This document shows, piece after piece, positions 33,096 to 42,326 of a stretch of DNA of 64,000 nt. The stretch is from Maritimibacter alkaliphilus HTCC2654 (GTDB lineage Bacteria; Pseudomonadota; Alphaproteobacteria; Rhodobacterales; Rhodobacteraceae). Position numbers and translations under genes: made by a program. The notes under the pieces are model-generated. The model worked only from the letters and a program-made list of their open reading frames with translations, did no database searches and had not been told where the DNA came from. Location: assembly GCF_000152805.1 (NCBI RefSeq), contig NZ_CH902578.1, forward strand, positions 1,208,992 through 1,272,991. Reading direction: 5' to 3'. The stretch's first letter is position 1; every line of letters begins with the position of its first letter.

Positions 33096-35146
33096 GCCGC
33101 GTCTCCTTCCTGCGTGATGACGAGGTGGCCGTAGGCGTTCACCTCGACCGCCTGATCCGAGTGGATGACGGTGACGGAGGTGCCTTCGTCCACCAGCGCG
33201 GGGCCGTGGAAGGCCGCGAAGGCCGGGAGCGTGTCGCGCGCGTAGACCGCGAAATCGACCATTTCGCGCCGGGCGAAGCAGTAGGCCGGGCGCGTGGCGG
33301 TCGGGGCGGGCATCGCGGGGGACGTCGCGGGCGCGTCGGCCTTGACCATCGTCGGCTTGCGGGTCCGCCCGATCCCGCGCACGCGGGTCGTCAGCACCTG
33401 CACCGGGCTTTCCATCGCGTGACCGTAGAGTGCGCGGTGGGCGTCCGCGAAACGGGCGGTCAGGTCGGCCTCGTCCAGCGTGGCCCCGACCGTGAGGGTC
33501 AGCGCGTGTTCTTGGCCCAGATAGCGAAGCTCCAGTTGACGCTCCATCAGCGCGTCGCCCGCGCCCACGCCCTGCGCTTCGAGCGAGGCTGCGGCTTCCG
33601 CCTCCATCTGCGCGAACTTATCGGCAACGGTGGACAGGTCGCCCTGCCCCAGCACGGTCAGGTCGGTCTGGGCGAAATCGTCGACAATGTCGGCCCCCAG
33701 CATCCCCCAGGCCGAGAAGCCCGAGGGCAGCAACGGCACGATGCATTCGGCCAACCCCATCTCACGCGCGACGAGCGGCGCGATGAGCGGGCCAGCGCCG
33801 CCGAAGGCCAGCAGCGAGAAATCGGCGGGGTCGCGGCCCCGTTCCACGGTCAACTGCCGCACGGCCCCGATGTTCTTGGCGACCATCACGTCATAGATCC
33901 GCGCGGCGGCCTGCGTTGCGTCCAGCCCCAGCGGCCCGGCGATCTGCGCTTCGATGCCCTCACGCGCGCCGTCCGCGTCAAGGGTCATGCGGCCACCCAG
34001 AAAGCTTTCGGGGTCCATATAGCCCAGCACCAGCGCCGCGTCGGTCACAGTCGGCTCGGTCCCGCCGCGCCGGTAGCAGATCGGCCCCGGAACGGCGGAG
34101 GCGGACCGCGGCCCGACCTTGAGCAGCCCAGCCTCCATCGCAGCGATTGACCCGCCGCCCGCACCGATTGTGCGGATGTCATAGGTCGGAATGAGGAGCG
34201 GCAGGTTCTCAAGCGCGGCCTCATGCGCGATCTGCGGCACCGCGCCTTCGATCAGGCACACGTCGAGCGACGTGCCGCCCACGTCGAAGGTCACGAGGTC
34301 GGGCCGCTCAAGGATTTCCGCGATCAGCGCGCCGCCGACCAGCCCGCCCGCCGGGCCGGACAGCACCGTCTGCGTGGGCGAGGTCTTGGCGGCCTGCGCC
34401 GACATCGCCCCGCCGCCGGAACGCATGATCGCGAACCGACCTTCGAAGTCGCGGGTGCTCAGCGCCGCGCGCAGCTCGTCGATGTAGCGTTCGAAAATCG
34501 GGCGGATGTAGGCGTCGAGCACGGTTGTGGACGTGCGCTCATATTCGCGGTGCTCGCGGGTGATGTCGGACGAGACCGAGACTTTCACCTGCGGATACAT
34601 CGCCCGGATGATTTCGGCGGACCGCTGTTCATGCGCCGGGTTGCGGAAGGAAAAGAGATAGGCGACCGCGATGGCCTCGACCCCGTGATCCTGGACCAGA
34701 AGCCGCGCGGCTTCGCGCACGCCATCCTCGTCCAATGGCGTAATCTCGCGCCCCTTGTAGTCGAGCCGCCCGACGACACCGGCAATCCGGCGACGGGGGA
34801 CAAGGCTTTCGGGCCGCTGGTATTGGAAGTCATACATATGGGCGTCCGGCACGTTGCCCCGGCCCACGAGGAAGATGTCGCGGAACCCGTCGTTCGTGAT
34901 GATCCCGGTCTTGGCCCCGCGCCGCTCCAACACGGCGTTCAGGCCCAGCGTGGTGCCGTGGATGAACATCGACACGTCCGACAGGCTTTCGCGCAGGCGG
35001 CCAACGGCGTCCAGCACGCCCTCGGCAGGGGCGGCGGGCGTGGTCGGCGCCTTCTCGAAGCGGAAGGCACCCGTGGCCATGTCCAGTTCGACCGCGTCCA
35101 CGAAGGTGCCGCCAATGTCGACGGCGATCCGGTAGTCAGTGCTCAT
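33092..35146 (-). CDS. hyuA: Hydantoinase A/oxoprolinase subunit
   Basis: A 684-residue HyuA-family protein. The N-terminal acetate-kinase/ASKHA-like phosphate site is DIGGTFVDAVEL; further family stretches are FIHGTTLGLNAVLERRGAKT, LSGPAGGLVGGALI, VTFDVGGTSLDVCLIEG and AFGGAGPLIAPLVAREMG. These build the ATP-dependent half of the hydantoinase/oxoprolinase/acetone-carboxylase enzymes. It overlaps the ABC ATPase gene (upstream) and the first HyuB gene by four bases each, so uptake and ring opening are co-expressed. Confidence 0.92.
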   Translation of the reverse strand: MSTDYRIAVDIGGTFVDAVELDMATGAFRFEKAPTTPAAPAEGVLDAVGRLRESLSDVSMFIHGTTLGLNAVLERRGAKTGIITNDGFRDIFLVGRGNVPDAHMYDFQYQRPESLVPRRRIAGVVGRLDYKGREITPLDEDGVREAARLLVQDHGVEAIAVAYLFSFRNPAHEQRSAEIIRAMYPQVKVSVSSDITREHREYERTSTTVLDAYIRPIFERYIDELRAALSTRDFEGRFAIMRSGGGAMSAQAAKTSPTQTVLSGPAGGLVGGALIAEILERPDLVTFDVGGTSLDVCLIEGAVPQIAHEAALENLPLLIPTYDIRTIGAGGGSIAAMEAGLLKVGPRSASAVPGPICYRRGGTEPTVTDAALVLGYMDPESFLGGRMTLDADGAREGIEAQIAGPLGLDATQAAARIYDVMVAKNIGAVRQLTVERGRDPADFSLLAFGGAGPLIAPLVAREMGLAECIVPLLPSGFSAWGMLGADIVDDFAQTDLTVLGQGDLSTVADKFAQMEAEAAASLEAQGVGAGDALMERQLELRYLGQEHALTLTVGATLDEADLTARFADAHRALYGHAMESPVQVLTTRVRGIGRTRKPTMVKADAPATSPAMPAPTATRPAYCFARREMVDFAVYARDTLPAFAAFHGPALVDEGTSVTVIHSDQAVEVNAYGHLVITQEGDAA

Positions 35147-36738
35147 GCGTCTTCCTTTGGTCTATCGGCAAGATGCGGCGCGGCGTCCAGCAGCGCCCGC
35201 GTCTTGGGGGATTTCGGATCGGTGAAAATCTGTTCGGTCGGGCCGTCCTCGACGATGCGTCCGGCGTCGACCACGACCACCCGGTCGCAAAGCGCGCGCA
35301 CGGTGGCGAGGTCATGGGACACCATCACATAGGCCCGGTCGCGCCGTTCGGTCAGACGGCGGATCAACGTCAGGATCTGAGCCTGCACGGTGACGTCCAG
35401 CGCCGATGTCGGTTCGTCCAGCACCACGAGGTCCGGGTCGATGGCGAGCGCACGGGCCAGACCTACGCGCTGCGCCTGCCCCCCGGATAATTCGTGCGGC
35501 AGGCGGGTGCGGAAGGACGGGTCCAAACCCACTTCCGTCAGGGCGCGGTCGATCAGCGCCGACCGCCGCATGGCGTCGCGTTCGACAAGGCGCAGAGGGT
35601 CGGAGACGATATCCTCGACACTCATGCGCGGATTGAGCGCATCCAGCGGGTCTTGACAGACCATCTGCATATGCCGGCGCAGGCCACGTTTCCGCCCGAA
35701 GGACAGCCGCGCGATGTCGGTGCCGCGAAAATCGACGCGGCCCGTAGTCGGCTTCAGCATTCCCATGATGGTGCGCGATAGGGTGGATTTGCCCGAGCCG
35801 CTCTCACCCACGATAGCGATGGTGTCGCCCTTGCGGATTTCAAGGTTCACACCAGCCAGCGCCGGTTTGCGATTGCGCCCGAACCGGCCCTGATAGGTCA
35901 CGCCGACTTCGGACAGAACCATCAGGGTTTCGCCGCGCTTTTCGTCCGTCACGGCACGTTTCCGGCGGATGTCCGGCACCGCGTCGATCAGGCGGCGAGT
36001 GTAGTTGCTTTTCGGAGCGTGGATCACCGTCTGCGTGGGACCATCCTCGACGATCCGGCCCGCTTCGATGACGATCAGCCGGTCGCAGACTTTCGACAGC
36101 GCCGCGATGTCGTGGGAGATGATGAGAACCCCGCGTCCATCCCGCGCCTGCGCTGCGATCAGGTCGAGGATTTCTCCGGTCAGGGTGACGTCCAGCCCCG
36201 TGGTCGGCTCGTCCGCGATCAGCACGCGCGGCGAACAGGCGAGCGCAAGCGCGATCATCACGCGCTGGCACATGCCGCCCGACAGTTCGTGCGGGAAGCG
36301 GTCGATCTGGCGCTCAGGCTCGCGCAGACCGACAGCCTTGAACGCCTCGACCGCTCGGGCGCGCAGGTCGCCGCCGGGGGCATGGGCGCGAAAGCGGTCG
36401 GCCATCTGCTTGCCCACGGTGCGCGTGGGGCTGAGGGCCGAGCGTGGGGATTGGAAGCAAAGCGCCACGTCGCCGCCGCGAAAGGCTTGCAAGGCCGCGC
36501 CGGTGAGCGTGGTCACGTCGCGCCCGTCCAGTTCGATCCCGCCGGTCATCCGCGCGGCCCCCGGCAGCATATGCGTCACCGCCCGCGCGATCATCGACTT
36601 GCCGCCGCCGCTTTCGCCGACGATGCCGACGACTTCGTTCTGCGCCAGCGACAGCGACACGCCGCGCAGCGCCTGCACTTCGGCATCGGCTGTCGGGATG
36701 GTCACGGCGAGGTCGCGGATATCCAGAAGCGTGTTCAT
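35143..36738 (-). CDS. Fused double ATPase of a dipeptide/oligopeptide ABC importer (DppD-DppF type)
   Basis: A 531-residue protein with two ABC modules. Module 1 has Walker A GESGGGKSMIAR near residue 40, signature LSGGMCQRV and Walker B IADEPTTGLD. Module 2 has GESGSGKSTLSR near residue 305, signature LSGGQAQRVGLARAL and VLDEPTSALD. In many bacteria these are two proteins (DppD and DppF). The ATG at 36738 overlaps the permease stop by four bases; the longer frame upstream lies within that gene. It drives import through the two permeases encoded just upstream. Confidence 0.93.
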   Translation of the reverse strand: MNTLLDIRDLAVTIPTADAEVQALRGVSLSLAQNEVVGIVGESGGGKSMIARAVTHMLPGAARMTGGIELDGRDVTTLTGAALQAFRGGDVALCFQSPRSALSPTRTVGKQMADRFRAHAPGGDLRARAVEAFKAVGLREPERQIDRFPHELSGGMCQRVMIALALACSPRVLIADEPTTGLDVTLTGEILDLIAAQARDGRGVLIISHDIAALSKVCDRLIVIEAGRIVEDGPTQTVIHAPKSNYTRRLIDAVPDIRRKRAVTDEKRGETLMVLSEVGVTYQGRFGRNRKPALAGVNLEIRKGDTIAIVGESGSGKSTLSRTIMGMLKPTTGRVDFRGTDIARLSFGRKRGLRRHMQMVCQDPLDALNPRMSVEDIVSDPLRLVERDAMRRSALIDRALTEVGLDPSFRTRLPHELSGGQAQRVGLARALAIDPDLVVLDEPTSALDVTVQAQILTLIRRLTERRDRAYVMVSHDLATVRALCDRVVVVDAGRIVEDGPTEQIFTDPKSPKTRALLDAAPHLADRPKEDA

Positions 36739-37571
36739 CGTTTCACGCCCTGTTCCTGCAAGCCCTCGCCGACAAGGTTGAAGCCCAGCACGGTGATGAA
36801 CAGGGCGATGCCCGGGAAGGTCGCGGTCCACCAGCGCCCGCCGACGATGTCCGCCGCGCCCGCCGAAATCATCGCGCCCCATTCCGCCCCCGGCACCGGG
36901 ACGCCGAGGCCGACGAAGGACAGCGAGGCCAGCATCAGGATCGCCCAGCCACAGTTGAGCGGCGCGATGACGAGGATCGGGGTCAGCGCGTTCGGCAGGA
37001 GGTGCCGAAACAGCATCGAGATATGCGAATTGCCCGCCGCCTCGGCGGCTTCGACGAAGGTGCGGTTGCGCAGGGACAGCACCTCGGCCCGGATCAGGCG
37101 CGCATAGGGCGGCGCATTGATGAAGCCGATGGTCAGGATCAGGTTGATCATCGAATTGCCAAGGATCGCGGCGACGGCAAGGGCGAGGATGAACACGGGG
37201 AACGCCTGAAACATGTCGAGCACGCGCATTCCGACGTGATCGACCCAGCCGCCCGCATATCCGAAGATCAGGCCGACGAGCGTGCCGAGCGTCACGGCGA
37301 TGGCGACGGCGGCGATCGCCACGCCAAGATCGATGCGCGCGCCGTGCAGGATTCGGCTCAGCACGTCCATGCCGTTCGCATCGGTGCCGAGCCAGTGACC
37401 GGGCATCGGACCTTCGAGGAAATACATCATGTCCATCTCCTCGGGCCCCCAGCCGGTGAGCCACGGGGCAAAGACGGCGGCGAACGCGACCAGCGTAAGG
37501 ATCGTGAGACCCACGAGGACCATGGACGGCAGCCGGACGATCCGGCGCGGGAGGGCGAGGATCGCGCTCAC
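36735..37571 (-). CDS. Dipeptide/oligopeptide ABC permease (DppC type)
   Basis: A 278-residue inner-membrane permease with several hydrophobic spans (MVLVGLTILTLVAFAAVFAP, IAAVAIAVTLGTLVGLIFGY, FPGIALFITVLGFNLVGEGL). The DppC signature includes LGTDANGMDVLSRILHGARI, and the coupling-loop stretch EAAEAAGNSHISMLFRHLLPN. The start is a GTG at 37571, overlapping the DppB stop (GTGA); a longer upstream frame would lie within DppB. Confidence 0.92.
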   Translation of the reverse strand: MSAILALPRRIVRLPSMVLVGLTILTLVAFAAVFAPWLTGWGPEEMDMMYFLEGPMPGHWLGTDANGMDVLSRILHGARIDLGVAIAAVAIAVTLGTLVGLIFGYAGGWVDHVGMRVLDMFQAFPVFILALAVAAILGNSMINLILTIGFINAPPYARLIRAEVLSLRNRTFVEAAEAAGNSHISMLFRHLLPNALTPILVIAPLNCGWAILMLASLSFVGLGVPVPGAEWGAMISAGAADIVGGRWWTATFPGIALFITVLGFNLVGEGLQEQGVKR

Positions 37572-38578
37572 ATCTTCACCCGCGGATCGAGCGCGGCCTG
37601 AATGACATCGGCCAGCAGGAAGATGAGGACGTAGGTGGTCGCGGCGACGAGGACGAAGGCCTGAATGACCGGGTAGTCGCGCACCTGCATGCCGCGCAGC
37701 GCCCATTGCCCAAGCCCCTGCCACGAGAAGACGTATTCGATCAGGACGGACCCGCCCAGAAGGTTGCCGAAGACGATGGCCGACAGGGCGGGCAGCCGGG
37801 TCAGCGTCTGGCGCATCAGGTAGCGTTGGCGCAGAACGCGGGGGGCAAGCCCGTGGGCAGCGGCGCAGCGGTAATTGTCGCTCGCCAGCACCTCGAGCGC
37901 CGAGGCGCGGACAGAGCGCAGCAGCGGCGCGGTCACCGTGATCGCGAGCGTGGCGACCGGGAGCATCAGGTGATGCAGTGCCGACAGAAACGCCTTTCCG
38001 TTCCCGGCGATCAGCGTGTCGATCAGGATAAAGCCTGTGTGCGTAGGGACGGCGAGGTCCATATCTACGCGGCCCGACGGCGGCGGGGCGACGTGCAGCC
38101 CTTGGTAGAAGAGCAGAATGAGCATGAGGCCGAGCCAGAACTCCGGCACCGAGTTGCCAAAGAGCGCGGCGAACCGCAGCACCTTGTCAGGCAGTTTGTG
38201 CCAGTGCCGTGCCGCCGCCACGCCGCCGATCACGGCGAGCACCAGCGCCACGGCCATGGAGTAGATCAGAAGCTCAAGCGTAAGCGGGATGCGCTGCGCC
38301 AGATCGGCGGAGATCGAGCGGTTCGTGGTGATCGACGTCCCGAAATCCCCCGTCAGCGCGCCGCCGACGTAGCTCAGATACTGCGTCAGGATCGGCTGGT
38401 CCAAACCCAGCCGTTCACGCGCCGCCGCAATGTCCGCCTCGGTCGCCGTTTCGGGGACGATCAGAAGCACCGGATCGCCCGGGAGCAGGCGGATCAGGAA
38501 AAAGGCGATCAGACTGACCCCGATGAGAACCGGGATCAGCAACAGAAGCCTTTTCAGGACGTAAGCGGCGACGCGCAT
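37568..38578 (-). CDS. Dipeptide/oligopeptide ABC permease (DppB type)
   Basis: A 336-residue permease. The N-terminal span LLLLIPVLIGVSLIAFFLIR followed by LPGDPVLLIVPETATE is the DppB N-terminus. A coupling loop (ASALEVLASDNYRCAAAHGLA) and C-terminal YVFSWQGLGQWALRGMQVRD also fit. It starts nine bases after the binding-protein stop and ends in overlap with DppC. Confidence 0.93.
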   Translation of the reverse strand: MRVAAYVLKRLLLLIPVLIGVSLIAFFLIRLLPGDPVLLIVPETATEADIAAARERLGLDQPILTQYLSYVGGALTGDFGTSITTNRSISADLAQRIPLTLELLIYSMAVALVLAVIGGVAAARHWHKLPDKVLRFAALFGNSVPEFWLGLMLILLFYQGLHVAPPPSGRVDMDLAVPTHTGFILIDTLIAGNGKAFLSALHHLMLPVATLAITVTAPLLRSVRASALEVLASDNYRCAAAHGLAPRVLRQRYLMRQTLTRLPALSAIVFGNLLGGSVLIEYVFSWQGLGQWALRGMQVRDYPVIQAFVLVAATTYVLIFLLADVIQAALDPRVKM

Positions 38579-38587
38579 GGGTCTGGA

Positions 38588-40204
38588 TCAGGCCGTCAGG
38601 TAACGCAGGCGGAACAGACCATCGACGGGCTGCACCCAGCCTTCGACGCCTTCCGTCACCGGCAGCATGAAGTTCGGCTGCGCCAACACCAGCCACGGCA
38701 CGTCTTCGGCCAGAACCGATTGCACTTCGTCGATGATGCCCATCCGCGTTTCTTCGTCCAGAACACCGGCCAGCGAGCCGAGCAGTTCGGCAATTCTCTC
38801 GCTGTTGTAGTTGGCGTAGTTGAGGAAGCCCGTCGGGCTGAGCGCCGTGGCCCCGAGGTATTCGAAGTCATTGACCCAGAACTGTCCTGCGGCGACCTGA
38901 AGCGGCGCGGATTTCTCCTGACGACGGGTCTGCATGGTGGCCGGATCGACGTTTTCGATGTTCAGCGTGACGCCGACCTGACCGAAGGCGTTCTGAAGCA
39001 GGACTGCGATCCGCTCGGCTTCGGTGTCGCCGGACACGATGACGATCGAGGTTTCGAACCCGTCCGGAAAGCCCGCTTCGGCCAGCTCGGATTTGGCGGC
39101 CTCGAAATCGGTGTCGAAGGGGTAGCCCGCCTCCGAATAACCCGGCATTTCCAGCGGCAGAACGCTTTTCACGCGGCGCGCCTCGTCGAAATAGACCGAC
39201 TTGATGAGCGCATCATAAGGCACCGCCTTGGCCATCGCCTTGCGCACCGCCGGATTGTCGAAGGGCGTGATGGTGGTGTTCATCGGCACGAAGACAAGCT
39301 GGTTGTTCGGGGCCGACAGCAGCTTGACGCCCTCGGCTTCGGACATGTCCATCACGTCGCGCAGCGGCAGCGCGAGCGCCACGTCCACGTCGCCGTTCTG
39401 GAGCAGAAGACGGCGGTTGGCGGCGGACGGGATGACCTGCAACCGGATGGTCTTCACGCCCGGTGCTTCGCCGGGGAATTCCGGGTTGGCCTCGAGCACG
39501 ATTTCCTCGCCCGGACGATATTCGGTCACGTTGTAGGCGCCGCCGTCGATCGGGTTCACGTTGGCCCATTCCTTGGCCCACGGGTCTTCGTCCGTCGCAT
39601 GGGATTTCAGAAGCTCGCTGTCGTAGACGTAAAGCGAGATGATCTGAATCTGCGTCGACATGGCCGAGGCGGTGCCTTGGGTGAACTCGACGGTGTAGTC
39701 GTCGACGACTTTCACCTGATCCGGCTCGGTCAGACCGAGAATGCGGTAGATACCGGCGACGTTGGCCTGTGCGGCGAAGGCGCGGTCCTTGGACCATTTC
39801 ACATCCGCGGCGGTCAGTTCGTTGCCCGAGGGGAACTTGATCCCCTGCTTGAGTTTGAGCGTCCAGACCGTCCCGTCTTCGTTCGGCTCGAAGCTTTCGG
39901 CATAAAGCGGCAGAACGCCTTCGGTTTCAAAGACCTGCCCCCCTTCCAGATCCATGACCGGGTAGTCGATCATGTAGGGATAGGTGTTCTTCATCACGGC
40001 GAGGCCGATGGTGTCGAAGGCGAGAAAATCCTGGTCCCAACCGCCGAGGTCGGCCGGAATCGCGACCGTCAGCGTATCGGCGCCTTGCGCGAAGGCACGG
40101 CCCGCGGGCAGCGTCAGGACGAGCCCCACCCCTGCCCCGAGTTGAAGGAAGGTGCGCCGGTTCAGGCCGCCGGGCGCCGAAGTGTCGTGTCGTGTCTCAG
40201 TCAT
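38588..40204 (-). CDS. ABC substrate-binding protein, family 5, with twin-arginine signal
   Basis: A 538-residue periplasmic binding protein of the peptide/nickel (family 5) type. The N-terminus has a twin-arginine export signal: NRRTFLQLGAG, then a hydrophobic core and AFAQGAD at the likely cleavage site near residue 40. The body shows LKQGIKFPSGNELTAADVKW and VRKAMAKAVPYDALIKSVYF, typical for DppA/OppA-like proteins. AGAGAGG lies about ten bases upstream of the ATG. It delivers the substrate to the DppB/DppC permeases encoded immediately downstream. Confidence 0.92.
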   Translation of the reverse strand: MTETRHDTSAPGGLNRRTFLQLGAGVGLVLTLPAGRAFAQGADTLTVAIPADLGGWDQDFLAFDTIGLAVMKNTYPYMIDYPVMDLEGGQVFETEGVLPLYAESFEPNEDGTVWTLKLKQGIKFPSGNELTAADVKWSKDRAFAAQANVAGIYRILGLTEPDQVKVVDDYTVEFTQGTASAMSTQIQIISLYVYDSELLKSHATDEDPWAKEWANVNPIDGGAYNVTEYRPGEEIVLEANPEFPGEAPGVKTIRLQVIPSAANRRLLLQNGDVDVALALPLRDVMDMSEAEGVKLLSAPNNQLVFVPMNTTITPFDNPAVRKAMAKAVPYDALIKSVYFDEARRVKSVLPLEMPGYSEAGYPFDTDFEAAKSELAEAGFPDGFETSIVIVSGDTEAERIAVLLQNAFGQVGVTLNIENVDPATMQTRRQEKSAPLQVAAGQFWVNDFEYLGATALSPTGFLNYANYNSERIAELLGSLAGVLDEETRMGIIDEVQSVLAEDVPWLVLAQPNFMLPVTEGVEGWVQPVDGLFRLRYLTA

Positions 40205-40260
40205 GTCAGTTTACCTCTCTGGGTGAAAAGAATGTCGCCTTGGGGCGATCTGTTATTGCT

Positions 40261-40947
40261 CTACCCCCCGCTCCCGGTGTCACCGAGACCATGGGTCAAT
40301 AGGAGGTCCATCGCCTGCCCGATGTCGGCGACGATCGCCGCTTCAGCGGCGTCCGCGTCGCGGGCGCGAAGGGCCTCGACGATTTCGCGATGATACTTGT
40401 CACCCGCCCCGATCTTGCCGCCCGCCAGTTGCCCGGCACGTGGCAGATAGGGACCGAACTGAAGCCAGAGGCTCCCGATCAGGGGCAGCAGCACCTGACT
40501 TTGCGAGGCCGCATAGATGGCGAAATGGAACCGCTGGTTTCTGGACGCATCGGGCGATCCGGCCCCGTCCGAGGTTTCCGCCAGAATGGCTTCGATCTGG
40601 GCGAGTTCGTGGGGTTTCCAGCGTTCGGCGGCCAGACGCGCGGCGAGTCCTTCGACACCTTCCCGAATGGTTTTCAGATCATGCAGTTTGGCGTGGTTGA
40701 GCCGTGGGACGGCCACGGAGCGGTTTCCGTTGGCGACCTCGAGCGCGCGTTCGGCGACAAGCTGGCGCAGGGCGTCGCGCACCGGCATCGGGCTGACGTC
40801 CAGTTGCTCGGCCAGCTTGCGGTGCGTCAGGATTTCGCCCGGCGCAAGTTCGCCCCGCATCAGGCGGGTTCTGAGGTCACGGACGATCCGTTCGTTGACC
40901 GGCCCCGGACCGGATAGTTTGGCCTCGGATGTCGTCTGATCGTCCAT
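40261..40947 (-). CDS. GntR-family regulator with FCD domain
   Basis: A 228-residue regulator. The N-terminal winged helix (ERIVRDLRTRLMRGELAPGE, then LTHRKLAEQLDVSPMPVRDALRQL) is a GntR DNA-binding domain; residues of about 100-220 are an FCD ligand domain with conserved His residues (FHFAIYAAS, KYHREIVEAL). The ATG at 40947 overlaps the preceding stop (TGATG) and GGAGG lies about 11 bases upstream. It probably senses the transported compound or a product and controls this operon; a palindrome at 42150-42165 upstream of the first gene is the candidate site. Confidence 0.9.
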   Translation of the reverse strand: MDDQTTSEAKLSGPGPVNERIVRDLRTRLMRGELAPGEILTHRKLAEQLDVSPMPVRDALRQLVAERALEVANGNRSVAVPRLNHAKLHDLKTIREGVEGLAARLAAERWKPHELAQIEAILAETSDGAGSPDASRNQRFHFAIYAASQSQVLLPLIGSLWLQFGPYLPRAGQLAGGKIGAGDKYHREIVEALRARDADAAEAAIVADIGQAMDLLLTHGLGDTGSGG

Positions 40948-42107
40948 CACCGCAACCTCCGCCTGACGGCATCTATGGCATCGAGCATCGACCGCCCCAG
41001 ATCGGCACTTCGCGCCGGGCTCCAACCCATTTCCGGGTCGGAGTCGCGATGGGTGTCCTTGAACGGCATTTCCAGAAGGATCGACAGGCAGTCGAATTCC
41101 TCGGCAATCGCGTTCCACGCCATGCGCAGATCGGCGGTTTCCGGTGCGCCGCCCGGATAAGGGTCATCCATGCTGTAAGCCGGGCAGGACCGCTCCAATG
41201 CCTGTCCGAAGTCATTGAACAGCGTATCGAGACGCGACGAGCGCGACGGAATCTCAAGGGGACCGCCGAGGAAGACATAGGGCAATTCTTCATCCCCATG
41301 GGCATCAAGGCAGAAATCCACCCCCTCCGCACGCATCCGGGTCAGGATCATCGCGACCTCGGGCGCGGTTTCGGGATCGGTCCCGTCCCACGCCCGGTTC
41401 AGGTTCATGCCGCGCGCGTTCAGCCGGGTGTTGCCCATGGCGCATCCGTCCGGATTGACGGTCGGCACGACGAAGATGTCGAGGGCGTCGCACAGTGCGC
41501 GGCCCAAAGCGTCGGACGGGTCCAGAAGCCGGGCAAGCAGCCCTTCGACGAAGAAGCCCGCCATCGTTTCCGAGGGATGCTGGCGGCCCATGATCCAGAC
41601 CTTCGGCTTGCCCGGCCCCGGCGTTCCGATCCGAAGCAGGTCGAGATCGCGGCCCTGCGGCGTCACCCCAAGGCGTTCGAGCCGACATCGCCCATCCGAG
41701 ACCGCAGCCGCGATCATCGCGTCGTGTCGGTCCATCGGGAATGGCGGGTAATAGGCGACCCAGACCGTATCCGCGACGGCGGGGGTCTTGATGGTAAAGA
41801 CGCCGTCCGCGTAGTCCGCATCGCATCGGGTCCAGTCGCGCCGGTTCGCGGAGACGAAAGGCCGATACCCGGTCCAGCAGTCCGGCACCTCGTCCCGCCC
41901 AGCAAGGCGCGACAAGTCCGATGCGTTCTCGATCACGACCCGAAGCTCACGCCCGGCTGCGCCCGATATGCGGAAATAGAACCAGTTCATGTCCCGCCCG
42001 GCCGCATCGGCGCGCAGACGGATGCGTAGGGTCTCGCCGCTCACGCTGACGGGAAGCGCGCTGCCGCCCTCGAAACCCGTGGAAAGTGTGAGCGTTCCCT
42101 GTGACAT
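40947..42107 (-). CDS. M14-family zinc carboxypeptidase (cytosolic CCP-like), copy 2
   Basis: A 386-residue protein with the same architecture as 27198-28388: a beta-rich N-terminal domain (NWFYFRISGAAGRELRVVI), then HPSE near residue 177, NPDGCAMGNTRLNARGMNLN, the third zinc ligand in DAHGDEEL near residue 264 and a catalytic Glu candidate in LSILLEM near residue 342. No signal peptide. First gene of the operon and directly followed by the GntR gene. Two cytoplasmic carboxypeptidases bracketing a peptide-type importer suggest that a peptide or peptide-like conjugate is trimmed after uptake. Confidence 0.88.
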   Translation of the reverse strand: MSQGTLTLSTGFEGGSALPVSVSGETLRIRLRADAAGRDMNWFYFRISGAAGRELRVVIENASDLSRLAGRDEVPDCWTGYRPFVSANRRDWTRCDADYADGVFTIKTPAVADTVWVAYYPPFPMDRHDAMIAAAVSDGRCRLERLGVTPQGRDLDLLRIGTPGPGKPKVWIMGRQHPSETMAGFFVEGLLARLLDPSDALGRALCDALDIFVVPTVNPDGCAMGNTRLNARGMNLNRAWDGTDPETAPEVAMILTRMRAEGVDFCLDAHGDEELPYVFLGGPLEIPSRSSRLDTLFNDFGQALERSCPAYSMDDPYPGGAPETADLRMAWNAIAEEFDCLSILLEMPFKDTHRDSDPEMGWSPARSADLGRSMLDAIDAVRRRLR

Positions 42108-42149
42108 GATTCCCCAAACTGCGATCTCATTTTATGTAATGCGATCACG

Positions 42150-42165
42150 GTTTGATGCGTCAAAC
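42150..42165. promoter_or_regulatory. Palindrome upstream of the M14/GntR/transporter operon (candidate GntR operator)
   Basis: The sequence gtttgatgcgtcaaac has perfect 6-base arms around a 4-base centre and lies 43 bases before the ATG at 42107. Read on minus it includes TTGACG, with AT-rich TACATAAAAT downstream, so it may overlap a -35 element. Its place before an operon whose second gene is a GntR regulator makes autoregulation plausible. The rest of the 219-base gap (42108-42326) shows no gene. Confidence 0.4.
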
Positions 42166-42326
42166 GGTTTTTCCCCTCCGTCACCGGGGGAATGCCCCCG
42201 GACAAGCGCAGAACGCGCGACGACGGAACGCGGTGCACGCCATGCACGCACGCCTGCGTAAAATCGCGGCATTTCGAGAAGTTTCGGGCCGGGCGGCACC
42301 CTCGACCGGGCGTCACGTCGGTTGCG

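Noticed and set aside
37706-40393. An 895-codon open frame on the plus strand
   Set aside because: It lies antisense to the binding-protein and DppB genes, which have clear family motifs, and its product is Arg/His-rich with no domain. A mirror frame caused by high GC.
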